Assembly: GCA_902167325.1 (NCBI GenBank)
Contig: LR632930.1
Coordinates: 124,001-188,000 of the forward strand
Length of the DNA: 64,000 bases
Source: Chitinophaga pinensis
GTDB taxonomy: Bacteria > Bacteroidota > Bacteroidia > Chitinophagales > Chitinophagaceae
Direction of reading: 5' to 3'
In this document: positions 1-9,253 of the stretch, piece after piece
How the letters are laid out: every line of letters begins with the position of its first letter
Numbering within the stretch: the stretch's first letter is position 1
Notes under the pieces: generated by a model
The model's input: only the letters and a program-made list of their open reading frames with translations
Told to the model about the DNA's origin: nothing
Databases searched by the model: none
Made by a program: the position numbers and the translations under genes

Positions 1-439
1 CGATGCCGGAACCAATGTCAGTGAAGTCGTGGTCTTTTAGCGCCAGTGCGTAAGGGTGGTCGTTCCGGATCAGCGGAATACCGTTTACGACATACAGGGG
101 CCGGTTGGCGTATTGGTCAGCTGCCTGTCCGAGAGGCATGGAAAGGCCGCGGATAACGGGCATTGGCGCTACGCCCGGCTCTCCGGAAGCGCGCATGACC
201 GATACGCCGGCAATCCTCCCATCCAGCAGCTGCCCTGTATACGTATACGGCAATTCCCTGACGGTACTGAACCGCAGGCTGTCAGCCCCTGCCGGAAAAT
301 GAGCCGGCTTTTTCCAGAGCGAGCGCACGGCCGGAGAATCGGATACGGGCGCCTGGCCACGGCTTTCCGCAGTGCAGCACACTGCTGCAAATAGCACGGG
401 GAGCAACTTTGACCGGTGAAGGTGTACAAATGATATCAT
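1..439 (-). CDS. SusC-like TonB-dependent receptor, N-terminal fragment cut by window edge
   Basis: The minus-strand frame is open from an ATG at 439 to the window edge, about 146 codons. It begins with a signal-peptide-like hydrophobic stretch (residues about 9-22) and then shows the plug-domain pattern of SusC proteins: GRIAGVSVMRASGEPG, then PVIRGL, then RPLYVVNGIPLI, which matches the family signature of a G-rich repeat, an IRG motif and a PLYVVDG motif. An in-frame stop lies upstream at 461-463. There is no room for an N-terminal STN or carboxypeptidase-like domain, because the plug starts within about 80 residues. It lies 286 bp downstream of the SusD gene in the same orientation, so it could begin another SusCD pair. 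The family call is firm, but the substrate is unknown. Confidence 0.82.
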   Translation of the reverse strand, partial: MISFVHLHRSKLLPVLFAAVCCTAESRGQAPVSDSPAVRSLWKKPAHFPAGADSLRFSTVRELPYTYTGQLLDGRIAGVSVMRASGEPGVAPMPVIRGLSMPLGQAADQYANRPLYVVNGIPLIRNDHPYALALKDHDFTDIGSGI

Positions 440-725
440 CAGTATGGAATAACTAATTTTCTAATGCATGCAGACAGGTAAAGGCATGACTACCCCATTC
501 GGATGAATCCGTCTTTTTCGGAAAAGACAATACAATCACGTTATGCGCAGGGTAGCGCATTTTTCAGTTTACCTGACGGCAATATTCAACTGTTCGGAAA
601 TTCTACATACAATTCATAACGAAAACTTACGAGCATAATGCAAGCGATCTACCATAATGGACACGGCATTTATGCTTTCCCCCCAAAGCGGAGCAAAAAT
701 ATTTTTCATTGCCTGAAAGAAAGGA
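440..725. other. Intergenic region with three short hairpins
   Basis: This spacer separates the SusD gene from the truncated SusC-like gene. It has three inverted repeats: CGGAT/ATCCG at 500-511, GTCTTTT-TCGG-AAAAGAC at 511-528, and ATGCGC/GCGCAT at 543-560 followed by a T run on the plus strand. On the minus strand a TATTTTTG box lies at 694-701, but no clear TTG sits 19 bp upstream of it. The hairpins could end the upstream transcript or structure the leader of the receptor mRNA. No coding potential is seen. Confidence 0.4.
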
Positions 726-2210
726 TTATTGTAAGGACCACATACGACCGTTGAGCTGGTCGAGGCCCTGATATTGGCGGCTGAGCGCCGCCTGCAGGTT
801 CTTTAAATTATCGATATACTCATATGGCGGATAGCTCCACCGCAGCGGAATACGCCCGCTATTCTCGTTAGAGGGCCCTATGTGAAATACAGGGATACCC
901 GTGCGGCGTTGATTCAGGAAAGCTTCCCATCCGCCCATCTGAAAGAAGTCGATATACTTCTGGTGAAGTATCTGCACCAGCCCCTGCATATTATCACCCG
1001 CATACCGTACTACCGCCTGCTGCAGATAATTATCCACCACTTTACCTTCCAGCCCGTACGCCTTCATGGCAGCACGGATACCTGCTGTGTATGCTGCTTC
1101 CGCATCACCATCGGCCCAACCCCTGTTGATACCTTCTGCGATAGCGAACTGCGTTTCAGGGAATCCCAGCATGATAGTGGGCCGGCCTGTTTTAGAACTG
1201 AACCAGTATTCCGGATCGGGATGCGCGTAGTATCCCATTGCTGCGGAGTCACTGATGAGCTTTTGTAATGTACCGGTACCGGCACCACGATAGGAGCGGA
1301 AGTCGTTTTTATTATCCGGCAGCGAATCGGACTGCCGGGATGGCTGCGCTACTACAAAAAGGCGTGGATCACGAAGCCCCGTCATCAGTGATACATAGGT
1401 GGCCGCCAAAGGATTGTTGCGCGAGCTGGCTTCCGGAGTGGCAGAATAACCGGGATTGTAGTTAGTCACATCATCTTCACCATAGGTAACCTCCAGATTA
1501 TCGCGGTTATCGCGCGGCAGGGGGCAACGCTCCGGATGCTGTACGATCGCTGCAAAAGTTTCGGGTATTTTCAGATCAGGGTCATGGGCTTTTTTACTCA
1601 GACTAATCAACACCCGCAGCCTGAAGGCATTCACCAGCCGCTGCCACTTATCAAGATCACCCCGGTAAAAGATATCGCCAGCCAGCTGCTGCGTAGCAGT
1701 ATTATTGATCACATCCAGTGAATCATTGGCACGGCGCAATAGCTCCAGGCACTGGCGGTACACATCTTTCTGCGCATCGTATTCCGGAGATATAATTTCC
1801 TGCTCCGCCATCATGGACTGGCTCATGGGAATATCCCCCATTTGCTGCGTCATCTGAATATAAAACCAGGCCTTCAGGAATAGGCCTACGGCAGCATATC
1901 CCCGCCGCGCCGGATCATTGGTACGCACCGCTTCCCGCTCCATCTGCATCACGTTCCTTATCTGATAAAAGCGATGTGATGCCGAACCGAAATTATAACT
2001 CTGCCCGCCGTAATAAGGGTTGGTCATGCAATGATACTGGCTGCTCCGCTGCGGATAATCCCAGGGCGAATAGAACATATCCATCTCCACACCTGTGAGC
2101 ACATTGCCCGGCGGAGAAGTATTTGCCTTGTTGGGATTCTTTTGCAGATCCTCCGGCTTCATGCAGGCGGATAAACAAATAATCACGGTGAATGTCAGCC
2201 AACGTTTCAT
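726..2210 (-). CDS. SusD/RagB-family nutrient-binding lipoprotein
   Basis: This is the surface lipoprotein partner of the SusC transporter encoded just upstream. It has 494 residues with a type II signal peptide ending in LSAC, so Cys16 is the predicted lipidated residue. Right after it comes the DLQKNPNKAN region, the D-L-N-x-NPN pattern seen in the SusD-like_2 group. The rest resembles the helical TPR-like fold, with the usual late segment around FQMGGWEAFLNQRRTG and a terminal aromatic-rich tail. The start codon lies 3 nt after the SusC stop, which indicates translational coupling. In such pairs SusD caps the SusC barrel and helps capture ligand. The ligand cannot be told from sequence. 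Confidence 0.93.
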   Translation of the reverse strand: MKRWLTFTVIICLSACMKPEDLQKNPNKANTSPPGNVLTGVEMDMFYSPWDYPQRSSQYHCMTNPYYGGQSYNFGSASHRFYQIRNVMQMEREAVRTNDPARRGYAAVGLFLKAWFYIQMTQQMGDIPMSQSMMAEQEIISPEYDAQKDVYRQCLELLRRANDSLDVINNTATQQLAGDIFYRGDLDKWQRLVNAFRLRVLISLSKKAHDPDLKIPETFAAIVQHPERCPLPRDNRDNLEVTYGEDDVTNYNPGYSATPEASSRNNPLAATYVSLMTGLRDPRLFVVAQPSRQSDSLPDNKNDFRSYRGAGTGTLQKLISDSAAMGYYAHPDPEYWFSSKTGRPTIMLGFPETQFAIAEGINRGWADGDAEAAYTAGIRAAMKAYGLEGKVVDNYLQQAVVRYAGDNMQGLVQILHQKYIDFFQMGGWEAFLNQRRTGIPVFHIGPSNENSGRIPLRWSYPPYEYIDNLKNLQAALSRQYQGLDQLNGRMWSLQ

Positions 2211-2213
2211 GCG

Positions 2214-5200
2214 TCAGAATTTGAGTTGAATATTGACCCCCACACTCCGCATAGACGGCTCTTCCAGATCGCTGCTGGTACGGTACGACCAATGGTCGAG
2301 GTCAATTTGTTTTTGCTTAGAGAAATACATCACATTACGGCTCACGAGCGAAACACTCCCGGCATGCAGCCCGCCTACCTTGCGCAGGAACTTTTGCGGC
2401 AGCTGGTAAGTAAGCGTGGCACCCCGCATCTTGAACCAGGTTTTAGACTGGTAACTCTGCTCGTCGCTGGTTTCATAAGTACTGGCCCAGTCCTGTTCCA
2501 GCACCGGTGTTGTATTGCGCGCAAATGTTCTTGTATCAGAAGCCACATTACCATGCGCATCGTAAGTAATGGCACCACCGGTTACCACATCTCCTTCACC
2601 AACGCGTGTGCCGCGGTATGCGGGATCGTTTCGATGCAGCCAGTCCTGGTAGCGGTATTCATTGTCTGATGCGGGATTGGAACCTGCCTGCCACATTTTG
2701 TAATTCACATAATTCATGAACTTACCGCCGAAGCTGCCATCGAACTCGAGGGTGAGATGGAAATTCTTATAATGCAGCTGCTGTGTAGCGCCCACTATCC
2801 AGTCGGGATCTGTATAACCGAAAAACTGATACTTCGTTCTATCGATCACAGGTGTACCGTTGGCATGGAACAAGATGGCACCGTTGTTAGGATTGCGTTC
2901 AAAGGGATTGATATACAACTGATCGTACCGCTCACCTACATTCACGCGGATGTGATGATTCAGCGAATCATATACCTTCTTCAGATACCGTACATTCCTG
3001 CTGATGTTCATGCCTGTTTGCCAGGAGAAATTCTTTACGCAAACGGGTGTTGCCTCGAGCATGATTTCTACTCCCCGCCTTTCCAGCTCCAGCCCGTTCA
3101 TTTTCTGCCAGCCGTAACCGGATGCTGCGGAAATGGAGAGATTGAAGATCTGTGGCCCGTCTATCGTCCGGTAAAACTGCGTTTTTACCCCGATACGGTT
3201 CTTGAAGAGCCGCACATCCAGCCCGGTTTCCATGGTGGTATGAAACTCGGGTTTGATATCAGGGTTGTACATGACATTATCCCTTGCATATGCCACCCCC
3301 TGGTTGCCCAGCCAGGCGCCCACACGCTCATAGGTTTGGGCGAGGGAATAAGGTGCCAATCCTTCCCCTACCCTTGCCACTGAAGCCGTCCATTTCAGGA
3401 AAGATATTGCCTGCGGCATTTTCGCCATATCGGAAATAATAGCACTGAGGCTGGCCTGTGGATAGAAGTATAAATTGTGCCGCAGGGGCAGGTTGGAATT
3501 ACGGTCGAACCTGCCCGTGAAATCGAGATAAAGCAAATTCTTATACGCAATATCGGCATATCCATAAAAGCTGGCCACCTGCATCAGGCTGCGGTTATTT
3601 TCCGCATTGCTTATCGGCTTCGCGGAATTCTGCAGCGTATATACCCCCGGGGTAATTAGTCCTCCTGCCGTATGTGCCCCGTAGTTGCGGTAACGGATGG
3701 TTTGCAGGTTACCACCTCCGGACAACTTCAGCTCCCAGTCTTCCGCCACCTGCTTCTTAAAATTAAGCATGAACGACTGGTTATGCTGTGCATACCGCGT
3801 ACTCGATTCCGAGTAGGCACCCACTTTATAAAAATCTGCACCATAATACAGTCCAGATACGGGGAACGACTGCTGTTGCGAGGTATTATGCATATTAAAC
3901 GCAGCGCGCAGTTGCAGATCCAGCGAAGGAAAAAACTGGTATTGCAGTGATACGTATCCGGTAAGCACGTCTTTATAAAACGCTTTCATATTCTCGTAAG
4001 CGTTAAACCATGGGTTGTTATAGCGCGTGTATTCGATCCACTGCTGCTGCATACCTTCTTTTCCCGGCTGCCAGTAGTTGCGCAGGCGCGGATCGTTGAT
4101 ATCGAAGTTGCTGCCGTTCCAGATGAGCAGCTCGTATATAGGGCTTTGCGGGCCGTAATAGATGGTGGGGTAATTGGGTGTATACTGGCGGTTGTAACTG
4201 ATCATTACATCGGCACGCGCTTTCTTTCCCAGATTTTGTCCGGCGGAGATGTGCGTGGTGGTGATGCCGAGTTTGGTATTGGGCACAATACCGCGCTGTA
4301 ATAATTGTGTGAGTGATACCCGGAAATCGCCATCCTTCCCTTTGCCTGACACTGCTACGTTATTGACAGACAGCAGGCCTGTCCGCAGAAAGTCGCGCAG
4401 GTTGTTACGGTTACGGGGCAGCCATGGCAGTGGCACGAGCTTGCCGGATGCATCCCGCGGACTATCCCACTGCGTAATAAGCTGTCCTTCCATCCTTGGC
4501 CCCCAGATGTTATAATCGTAATCGTTGATGCCTCCGCCTTTACCATCGCCATAAGCGTATTTGAAATAGTCGCCGGGTCCGTAGCTGTCCTGCGAATGCG
4601 GGAAGGCTACGCTGCTGTTTTGCCATTCTGTGGTGGAGTTGACAGACACTTCCACCTTCCGCTGGTTGGCACTGCCGCGGCGGGTGATGATCTGGATGGC
4701 ACCATTGGCACCCTGCTGCCCGTAGAGCGCTCCTGCAGCCGGCCCTTTCAGCACAACTACAGACTGTACATCATCCATATTGATATCCCAGGAATCGGTA
4801 TCTACCGGCACGCCATCCAGCACCACAAGGGGGTGCTGGCCGCGGAGGTAAAGGGCCGGGTTATTGAAAAGGTAATGGGAGTTCTGGACACCAAGGCCCG
4901 CCACTTTACCGAAGAGTGAAGTAAAAGCATTGGGTTCCCGGGCTTTGAGTATTTCGGTACCCGCTACCTGGAAGGACTGTGCCGCCACGCCAACCGAGCG
5001 TGTTTCTTTGGGAATGCCAAGGGCGGTAACGGTCACTTCTTCGAGGGCTTCATGCTTTTCATCGAGCATTACTTTGTAATAGGCGCTATTGCCGGCGGTA
5101 AATGTTTTATCGAAATAGCCAATGTGGCTAACCCGAACGAAAGCGTTTTCGGGAACAGAAATGCTAAAGTGCCCGTCGGCCCCGGAAACCACACCTGCGG

Positions 5201-5585
5201 TTTCGCCTTCGGCATGGATGGAAGCTCCTGACACGGGGAGTTCATACGGATTGAGGAGTACACCGGTAATGGTTTTGCGCCGGGCAGGGTCATAACCGGG
5301 AGATATAACGATAAGTTTGTTGTCGAGAATACGATAGGGAAGGTTGTTGCCGAAAAGCTTTTGGAGGATCTGGGGTATGGTTGCTTTACGGATATAGAAG
5401 TCTATAGGCGCCTGCGGGATGTTGCGCACATTATACAGGAATTTGTATCCCGTCTTTTTCTCAATGTCCTTCATGATGCCGGCCATGGGCGTTTTACGTA
5501 TTGAAAACGAATACCATTCCTGTGCTTTGGTGCGGAAGCATAGCATCACAAAAAGCAGCATGCATATCAATACACGCATCTTCAT
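2214..5585 (-). CDS. SusC/RagA-family TonB-dependent outer-membrane receptor with STN domain
   Basis: This 1123-residue transporter has a signal peptide (about 1-21), an STN signalling domain (about 22-95, including FSIRKTPMAGIMKDIEKKTG), a carboxypeptidase-like regulatory domain (about 104-175), a TonB-box-like VTVTALGI stretch near 185, a plug with VVLDGVPVDTDSW, and a long beta barrel ending in an aromatic residue (QLKF). The STN domain is the part that contacts periplasmic FecR in trans-envelope signalling, and fecR and an ECF sigma gene lie directly upstream in the same direction. SusD follows after 3 nt. The likely role is TonB-driven import of an oligosaccharide or similar large ligand, coupled to induction of its own operon. 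The substrate is unknown. Confidence 0.95.
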   Translation of the reverse strand: MKMRVLICMLLFVMLCFRTKAQEWYSFSIRKTPMAGIMKDIEKKTGYKFLYNVRNIPQAPIDFYIRKATIPQILQKLFGNNLPYRILDNKLIVISPGYDPARRKTITGVLLNPYELPVSGASIHAEGETAGVVSGADGHFSISVPENAFVRVSHIGYFDKTFTAGNSAYYKVMLDEKHEALEEVTVTALGIPKETRSVGVAAQSFQVAGTEILKAREPNAFTSLFGKVAGLGVQNSHYLFNNPALYLRGQHPLVVLDGVPVDTDSWDINMDDVQSVVVLKGPAAGALYGQQGANGAIQIITRRGSANQRKVEVSVNSTTEWQNSSVAFPHSQDSYGPGDYFKYAYGDGKGGGINDYDYNIWGPRMEGQLITQWDSPRDASGKLVPLPWLPRNRNNLRDFLRTGLLSVNNVAVSGKGKDGDFRVSLTQLLQRGIVPNTKLGITTTHISAGQNLGKKARADVMISYNRQYTPNYPTIYYGPQSPIYELLIWNGSNFDINDPRLRNYWQPGKEGMQQQWIEYTRYNNPWFNAYENMKAFYKDVLTGYVSLQYQFFPSLDLQLRAAFNMHNTSQQQSFPVSGLYYGADFYKVGAYSESSTRYAQHNQSFMLNFKKQVAEDWELKLSGGGNLQTIRYRNYGAHTAGGLITPGVYTLQNSAKPISNAENNRSLMQVASFYGYADIAYKNLLYLDFTGRFDRNSNLPLRHNLYFYPQASLSAIISDMAKMPQAISFLKWTASVARVGEGLAPYSLAQTYERVGAWLGNQGVAYARDNVMYNPDIKPEFHTTMETGLDVRLFKNRIGVKTQFYRTIDGPQIFNLSISAASGYGWQKMNGLELERRGVEIMLEATPVCVKNFSWQTGMNISRNVRYLKKVYDSLNHHIRVNVGERYDQLYINPFERNPNNGAILFHANGTPVIDRTKYQFFGYTDPDWIVGATQQLHYKNFHLTLEFDGSFGGKFMNYVNYKMWQAGSNPASDNEYRYQDWLHRNDPAYRGTRVGEGDVVTGGAITYDAHGNVASDTRTFARNTTPVLEQDWASTYETSDEQSYQSKTWFKMRGATLTYQLPQKFLRKVGGLHAGSVSLVSRNVMYFSKQKQIDLDHWSYRTSSDLEEPSMRSVGVNIQLKF

Positions 5586-5607
5586 ACGATTCTTTTGGCT
5601 GATAAAA

Positions 5608-6669
5608 CTACTTTCTGGCCCTGCGGATCAGGATGTCCGCTCCATTTTGCGTATAGGTAAATGGCGTTGCTATCTGCAAGGCCTTCAAAGCTTCTCCGAT
5701 CTGCTGGCGGTCGAACGCGCCACTGAACAGTTCATTCTCCAGGCTGGCGTCTTCAAAACGGATGGTTACATTGTACCACCGTTCCAGATCGCGGGCCAGG
5801 AGGCGGAACGGACGGTCGCGAAAAACGAGCCGGTTCTGTATCCAGGCGGTTTCCTCACAATCTGCCGGAATCACCTGGCTCAAGGTAATACCGTCTTCGA
5901 TCGCCCCTTTTTGTTCATAATCGAAAGATAGTTTCTGCCCCGGTTCGAGTATGATCTCTCGCGATTGTCCGGCGGCGGAACGTAACAGGGTGCTCACTTT
6001 ACCGCTAAGTAGTGTCGTTTGCACTTCGCCATCACCGGGGTATGCTTTTACGTTAAAGCGGGTACCCAGCACGCGGATATCCACGTTGCCCGTGCGTACA
6101 TTAAAAGGATGTGCGGCATCGGGAGCTACCTCAAAGGAGGCCTCCCCTTCCAAAAATACTTCACGGGTGCCGTTCACGAAATCATCACCATAGGTGAGCT
6201 TGCTTCCTCCGTTCACCCATACTTTGGTACCGTCGGGGAGCGTCATGCTGGAGCGCCCGCCTTTTTCCATAACGATGCTGTTGCTCTCCCGCACGAGTAC
6301 GGACCGGCCGCTTTCGCGGAGTAAAAAGGGAATGGTCAGAATGATGCCTGCCACTACTGCGGCAGCTATCAGCCAGGGGCGTAATTTCCTTATACGGGAT
6401 GGTGAGGCAGGTGTTACCTTTTCCGGGTCAGGCAATTTCATGGATGCCTCGAGAGACGACCATGATTTCTCTGCCCATGCTTTACCGTCTACCGTTTCGC
6501 CGTCCCGGTTAGCGGGCAGTGAGTGGGTCGCGTTCAGCACTTCCACGACGAATCCCGATTCCGGATGGTCTTTCAGCAACCGCTGCAGTTCCTCCAGTTC
6601 AGCCGGGGAGGCTTCTCCCGCCATCCGCCTGGCCATTAATGTATATACCCGTACCTGATCTTCTGTCAT
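5608..6669 (-). CDS. FecR-family anti-sigma factor
   Basis: This is a single-pass inner-membrane anti-sigma regulator of about 353 residues. It has a cytoplasmic N-terminal region (about 1-95), a transmembrane helix near residues 99-116 (WLIAAAVVAGIILTIPFLL), a periplasmic FecR domain (GGRSSMTLPDGTKVWVNGGS, then EVFLEGEASFEV and FNVKAYPGDG), and a C-terminal STN-like/DUF4974 part with FRDRPFRLLARDLERWYNV. The ATG at 6669 is preferred over an in-frame TTG two codons upstream. It sits 60 nt after the sigma gene and 22 nt before the STN-bearing SusC, the canonical order for receptor to FecR to sigma signalling. Confidence 0.94.
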   Translation of the reverse strand: MTEDQVRVYTLMARRMAGEASPAELEELQRLLKDHPESGFVVEVLNATHSLPANRDGETVDGKAWAEKSWSSLEASMKLPDPEKVTPASPSRIRKLRPWLIAAAVVAGIILTIPFLLRESGRSVLVRESNSIVMEKGGRSSMTLPDGTKVWVNGGSKLTYGDDFVNGTREVFLEGEASFEVAPDAAHPFNVRTGNVDIRVLGTRFNVKAYPGDGEVQTTLLSGKVSTLLRSAAGQSREIILEPGQKLSFDYEQKGAIEDGITLSQVIPADCEETAWIQNRLVFRDRPFRLLARDLERWYNVTIRFEDASLENELFSGAFDRQQIGEALKALQIATPFTYTQNGADILIRRARK

Positions 6670-6729
6670 TGTCAAAATTCAATATCTGCTATCACTTAGA
6701 CACTCATATTTCCTTTTCCCCCCAAAAGC

Positions 6730-7302
6730 TCAGACATTGGAGGATTGCCCGGCTGGCTGACCGTCTCCCGTGCAAATTTGTATCTCATTCCCGATTTTCC
6801 GGATGGCAATGGTTATTTGATTCTCTATGGTTTTGACGGAAAGGTTGAGGATATCCGCCACTTCCCGGTACTTCAGCCCGTCTTCCTTGATCATTTTAAA
6901 AATGACCCTGCAGCGGGGTGGAAGCGAGGCTACGGCCTGCTCGATCCGGTTGCGCAGTTCCGCGGAAATCATAAGCTGTTCGGGGTTGGTGGTAAAATCC
7001 AGCGACACGTCAGACACCGTATCGATGTCTACATGTTCCCATTCCCGGTTACGGCTGAAGTAATTGGAAATCCCGTTCCGCACGCCAACGTAAAGGTAAA
7101 CTTTCAGGTTGGTGATTTCGGAAAGGCGGTCTCTCCTGCGCCAGAGGCCCAGGAAAACATCGTTCACTACTTCTTCTGCAATAAACTTGCTTTTGATATA
7201 CAGGTGAGCAAACTTCAAAAGTTGCGGAGCCAGGAACAGATACAGTTCTTTAAACGCGGCCTGATCATCTTCCTCCTGTATGCGGCGTAACAATTGCTCC
7301 AT
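6730..7302 (-). CDS. ECF RNA polymerase sigma factor (SigZ/FecI-like, Bacteroidetes type)
   Basis: This 190-residue protein has sigma region 2 (about 20-85, including AEEVVNDVFLGLWRRRD) and region 4 (about 125-178, including LPPRCRVIFKMIKEDGLKYREVAD and the recognition helix VKTIENQI). No other domain is present, as expected for an ECF sigma factor. It is the first gene of the sigma-FecR-SusC-SusD unit and presumably directs transcription of the SusCD genes when released by FecR. The C-terminal tail after region 4 is short and polar. Function is inferred from family and gene order. Confidence 0.94.
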   Translation of the reverse strand: MEQLLRRIQEEDDQAAFKELYLFLAPQLLKFAHLYIKSKFIAEEVVNDVFLGLWRRRDRLSEITNLKVYLYVGVRNGISNYFSRNREWEHVDIDTVSDVSLDFTTNPEQLMISAELRNRIEQAVASLPPRCRVIFKMIKEDGLKYREVADILNLSVKTIENQITIAIRKIGNEIQICTGDGQPAGQSSNV

Positions 7303-7631
7303 AGCTGCTGATATATGTAATCACTGTCTTTTGGTTGATTGCTTAACTCATCTCCCTCACAATATAAGCATGCGGTACAATATTTCACCCCTTTGCCTAA
7401 AAGATCACCTCAAATTCATTTTCCCGGTTAAAAACGCATCAATGCAAACTTATCAATTCCCACACATATATTTGACTATCAATTCATTACACTACATAGC
7501 ATCTGAATACCGAACGATCCATTTTTCCCATAGCATACCCATCCGTACATTCATCGCATCAATTAACTAACTGATGTTGAGACAATTAAGCCAGATAAAC
7601 ATGCAATATGACAGGGGGAAAGCCTTATTTC

Positions 7632-7763
7632 TCCATCCAACCTTCATCCATCCTTCAGTGATCCTTCAGTGATCCTTCAGTCAAACACCCTCAAACCTAT
7701 ACCACCACTGAACACCACTGAAGGATCACTGAAGGATGGCAGGAGGATGTCAGTAGGTTTTGC
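7632..7763. repeat. Twelve-unit 11-bp-register array with central inversion
   Basis: Cut into consecutive 11-mers from 7632, the sequence reads TCCATCCAACC, TTCATCCATCC, TTCAGTGATCC, TTCAGTGATCC, TTCAGTCAAAC, ACCCTCAAACC, TATACCACCAC, TGAACACCACT, GAAGGATCACT, GAAGGATGGCA, GGAGGATGTCA, GTAGGTTTTGC. The left units and the right units are reverse complements of each other. A perfect 24-bp inverted repeat pairs 7648-7671 with 7716-7739 across a 44-nt spacer. The 11-bp register is kept through the inversion. This is not a CRISPR array, since there are no spacers. Its function is unknown. Confidence 0.8.
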
Positions 7764-7828
7764 AAAACGGTTTAAGTCTGTGGCGAGCACCTTGAGACAG
7801 CCATACATACTGATAATCAATATAATAG

Positions 7829-7861
7829 AAAAGGCCACAACCTCATTACGAGATTGTGGCC
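7829..7861 (-). terminator. Intrinsic terminator of the PhoPQ-related hydrolase gene
   Basis: GGCCACAA (7833-7840) pairs with TTGTGGCC (7854-7861), and the stem continues inward with CTC/GAG after one mismatch. On the minus strand the stem is followed by TTTTCTATTATATT. It lies 20-52 nt beyond the stop codon at 7881. Confidence 0.8.
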
Positions 7862-7880
7862 GATCCATGCTGCGAAAGTT

Positions 7881-9230
7881 TTATCTGACTTTTTCGGTAT
7901 CGGTGAGGAAAACGCGGGTACTTACGGTATAAGGCTTCCCGTTTTCCTGGCTGTATTGCAGATCTACATAAAAAGCCTGGTATCCCGCCCCCGGAAGGGC
8001 CTGCGATACTGTTACGGCCGACTTACCGGCGATGCCCAGGCTTTTAGAGGTCCAGGTATCGTTCCGGAAATCCAGATCGGGCGAAGTGGCCGACCAAACG
8101 ATCACGTCTTTCAACTGATCCGGAGTGGCTTTGATGCTGAGGGTTACTGCATTGCCCTTCTTTTTGATGGTATAGCTGCACTCGGGATAGTGTTTGCCGT
8201 TGAAGGTAATACCGAAGAAAGCACTCAACCCGTTCATTACCTGCTTACCATCACCCATGTTATGGCCGGCGTTAGGCACGTAATTGAGCAGGTATTTACC
8301 GGGTATATCGTTGATGTAATTCTTCACATTGTCTACCACCCAGTATTCATCATTGGTGCCCATAAAGATCATTTTGGGCATATCCAGCTTTTTGCGGTAG
8401 CTGTAAGGGTCTACCATGGTGGTGATGGCCTTGCCTTCCGGCGTGCCCGTTTGCTGCGGTATGCCGAGCTTCACATAATCTTCGATCTGGATACTGTATT
8501 CTTTCCAGGTCTCGATCTGGTAATCGAGGCTTTTGGGCATGTTCAGCACATCGATCACCATGGGGGCGATGGCTTTCACACGGTCATCATTGGCACCGGT
8601 CAGCCAGGTGGTCCACCCGCGTTTGGAAGCCCCTGCTACCAGGAACTGCTCTACCGGCAATGAGGCACGCTGTTGGGTAAGTTGCTGTACGGCATCCATG
8701 GCACGCACCGCGCTTTTCACCATGGGGAAGAGCAGCGGCCACGAATAATCTTTCGATTGTTTGAAGTTATGCAGGGTATAGGAGATGAGTGCATCTTCGG
8801 TAAGACTATCATACAACGGCTGGTTGGGTGTTTGCCGCAGCACGGCCGTTACCGCTCCCCTGTCATGCGCTATCATGCCGATGGCCTGGTATAGTTTGTC
8901 GTTGGCGCCTGTCCACCGTGGTTCACCATCTTTCAGCGAGCCGCCGGTTATGAACAGCAGCGCGCCGTTGTGTTTAATCGCTTTGGGAACAAATACCATG
9001 AGCTGGTGCTTCCAGGTATGTTCGCGCCATTGCTGCGAAGTAAGCGCAACGGAATAGGCGGTGATGTCACCTACCACAAAAGAGTCTTTCACGTTCCATT
9101 GAAACGATTTGTCGCCATTATCGAGGTAGGCACGGAGCGCGTTCTCTGGCGTAACCTGTGCGTACGAATCACTTGTGGTGAATGCGAGCAACAGGAGGAG
9201 GAAAAAGGGTTTCAGCTTGCTGTATCTCAT
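7881..9230 (-). CDS. PhoPQ-activated pathogenicity-related family alpha/beta hydrolase (PqaA-like)
   Basis: The protein has 449 residues when started at the ATG at 9230, which opens a signal peptide (residues about 1-25 ending SYAQ). Longer starts would overlap the SusD gene and are unlikely. The body matches the PhoPQ_related family: FVPKAIKHNGALLFITGG near the N-terminus, a nucleophile-elbow-like GASKRGWTTWL, the VIDVLNMPKSLDYQIETW segment, then FMGTNDEYWVVDN and VPNAGHNMG, which place plausible Ser, Asp and His residues. It ends 20 nt before a terminator and starts 23 nt after the SusD stop, so it is the last gene of the second SusCD operon. It is exported, and an esterase or hydrolase role on the imported substrate is inferred. 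Confidence 0.88.
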   Translation of the reverse strand: MRYSKLKPFFLLLLLAFTTSDSYAQVTPENALRAYLDNGDKSFQWNVKDSFVVGDITAYSVALTSQQWREHTWKHQLMVFVPKAIKHNGALLFITGGSLKDGEPRWTGANDKLYQAIGMIAHDRGAVTAVLRQTPNQPLYDSLTEDALISYTLHNFKQSKDYSWPLLFPMVKSAVRAMDAVQQLTQQRASLPVEQFLVAGASKRGWTTWLTGANDDRVKAIAPMVIDVLNMPKSLDYQIETWKEYSIQIEDYVKLGIPQQTGTPEGKAITTMVDPYSYRKKLDMPKMIFMGTNDEYWVVDNVKNYINDIPGKYLLNYVPNAGHNMGDGKQVMNGLSAFFGITFNGKHYPECSYTIKKKGNAVTLSIKATPDQLKDVIVWSATSPDLDFRNDTWTSKSLGIAGKSAVTVSQALPGAGYQAFYVDLQYSQENGKPYTVSTRVFLTDTEKVR

Positions 9231-9253
9231 AATGCATCGGAATTTACAAATAA

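Larger units (their letters stand above)
7303..7880. other. 578-bp intergenic region
   Basis: This region lies upstream of the sigma gene and downstream of the PhoPQ-related hydrolase. It contains an isolated minus-strand TAAGTTTG box (7445-7452), which fits the -7 consensus TAnnTTTG but has no clear TTG at the right distance, an 11-bp-register repeat array (7632-7763) and a terminator (7829-7861). The stretch 7370-7600 is poor in G on the plus strand, giving a purine-rich minus-strand leader. No protein-coding region is supported. Confidence 0.6.

Noticed and set aside
511..565. Plus-strand intrinsic terminator
   Set aside because: A hairpin with T run exists, but no plus-strand gene lies upstream to terminate. 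It was listed only as structure.
7632..7763. CRISPR array
   Set aside because: Units are 11 bp with no spacers, the array inverts at the centre, and no cas genes are present.
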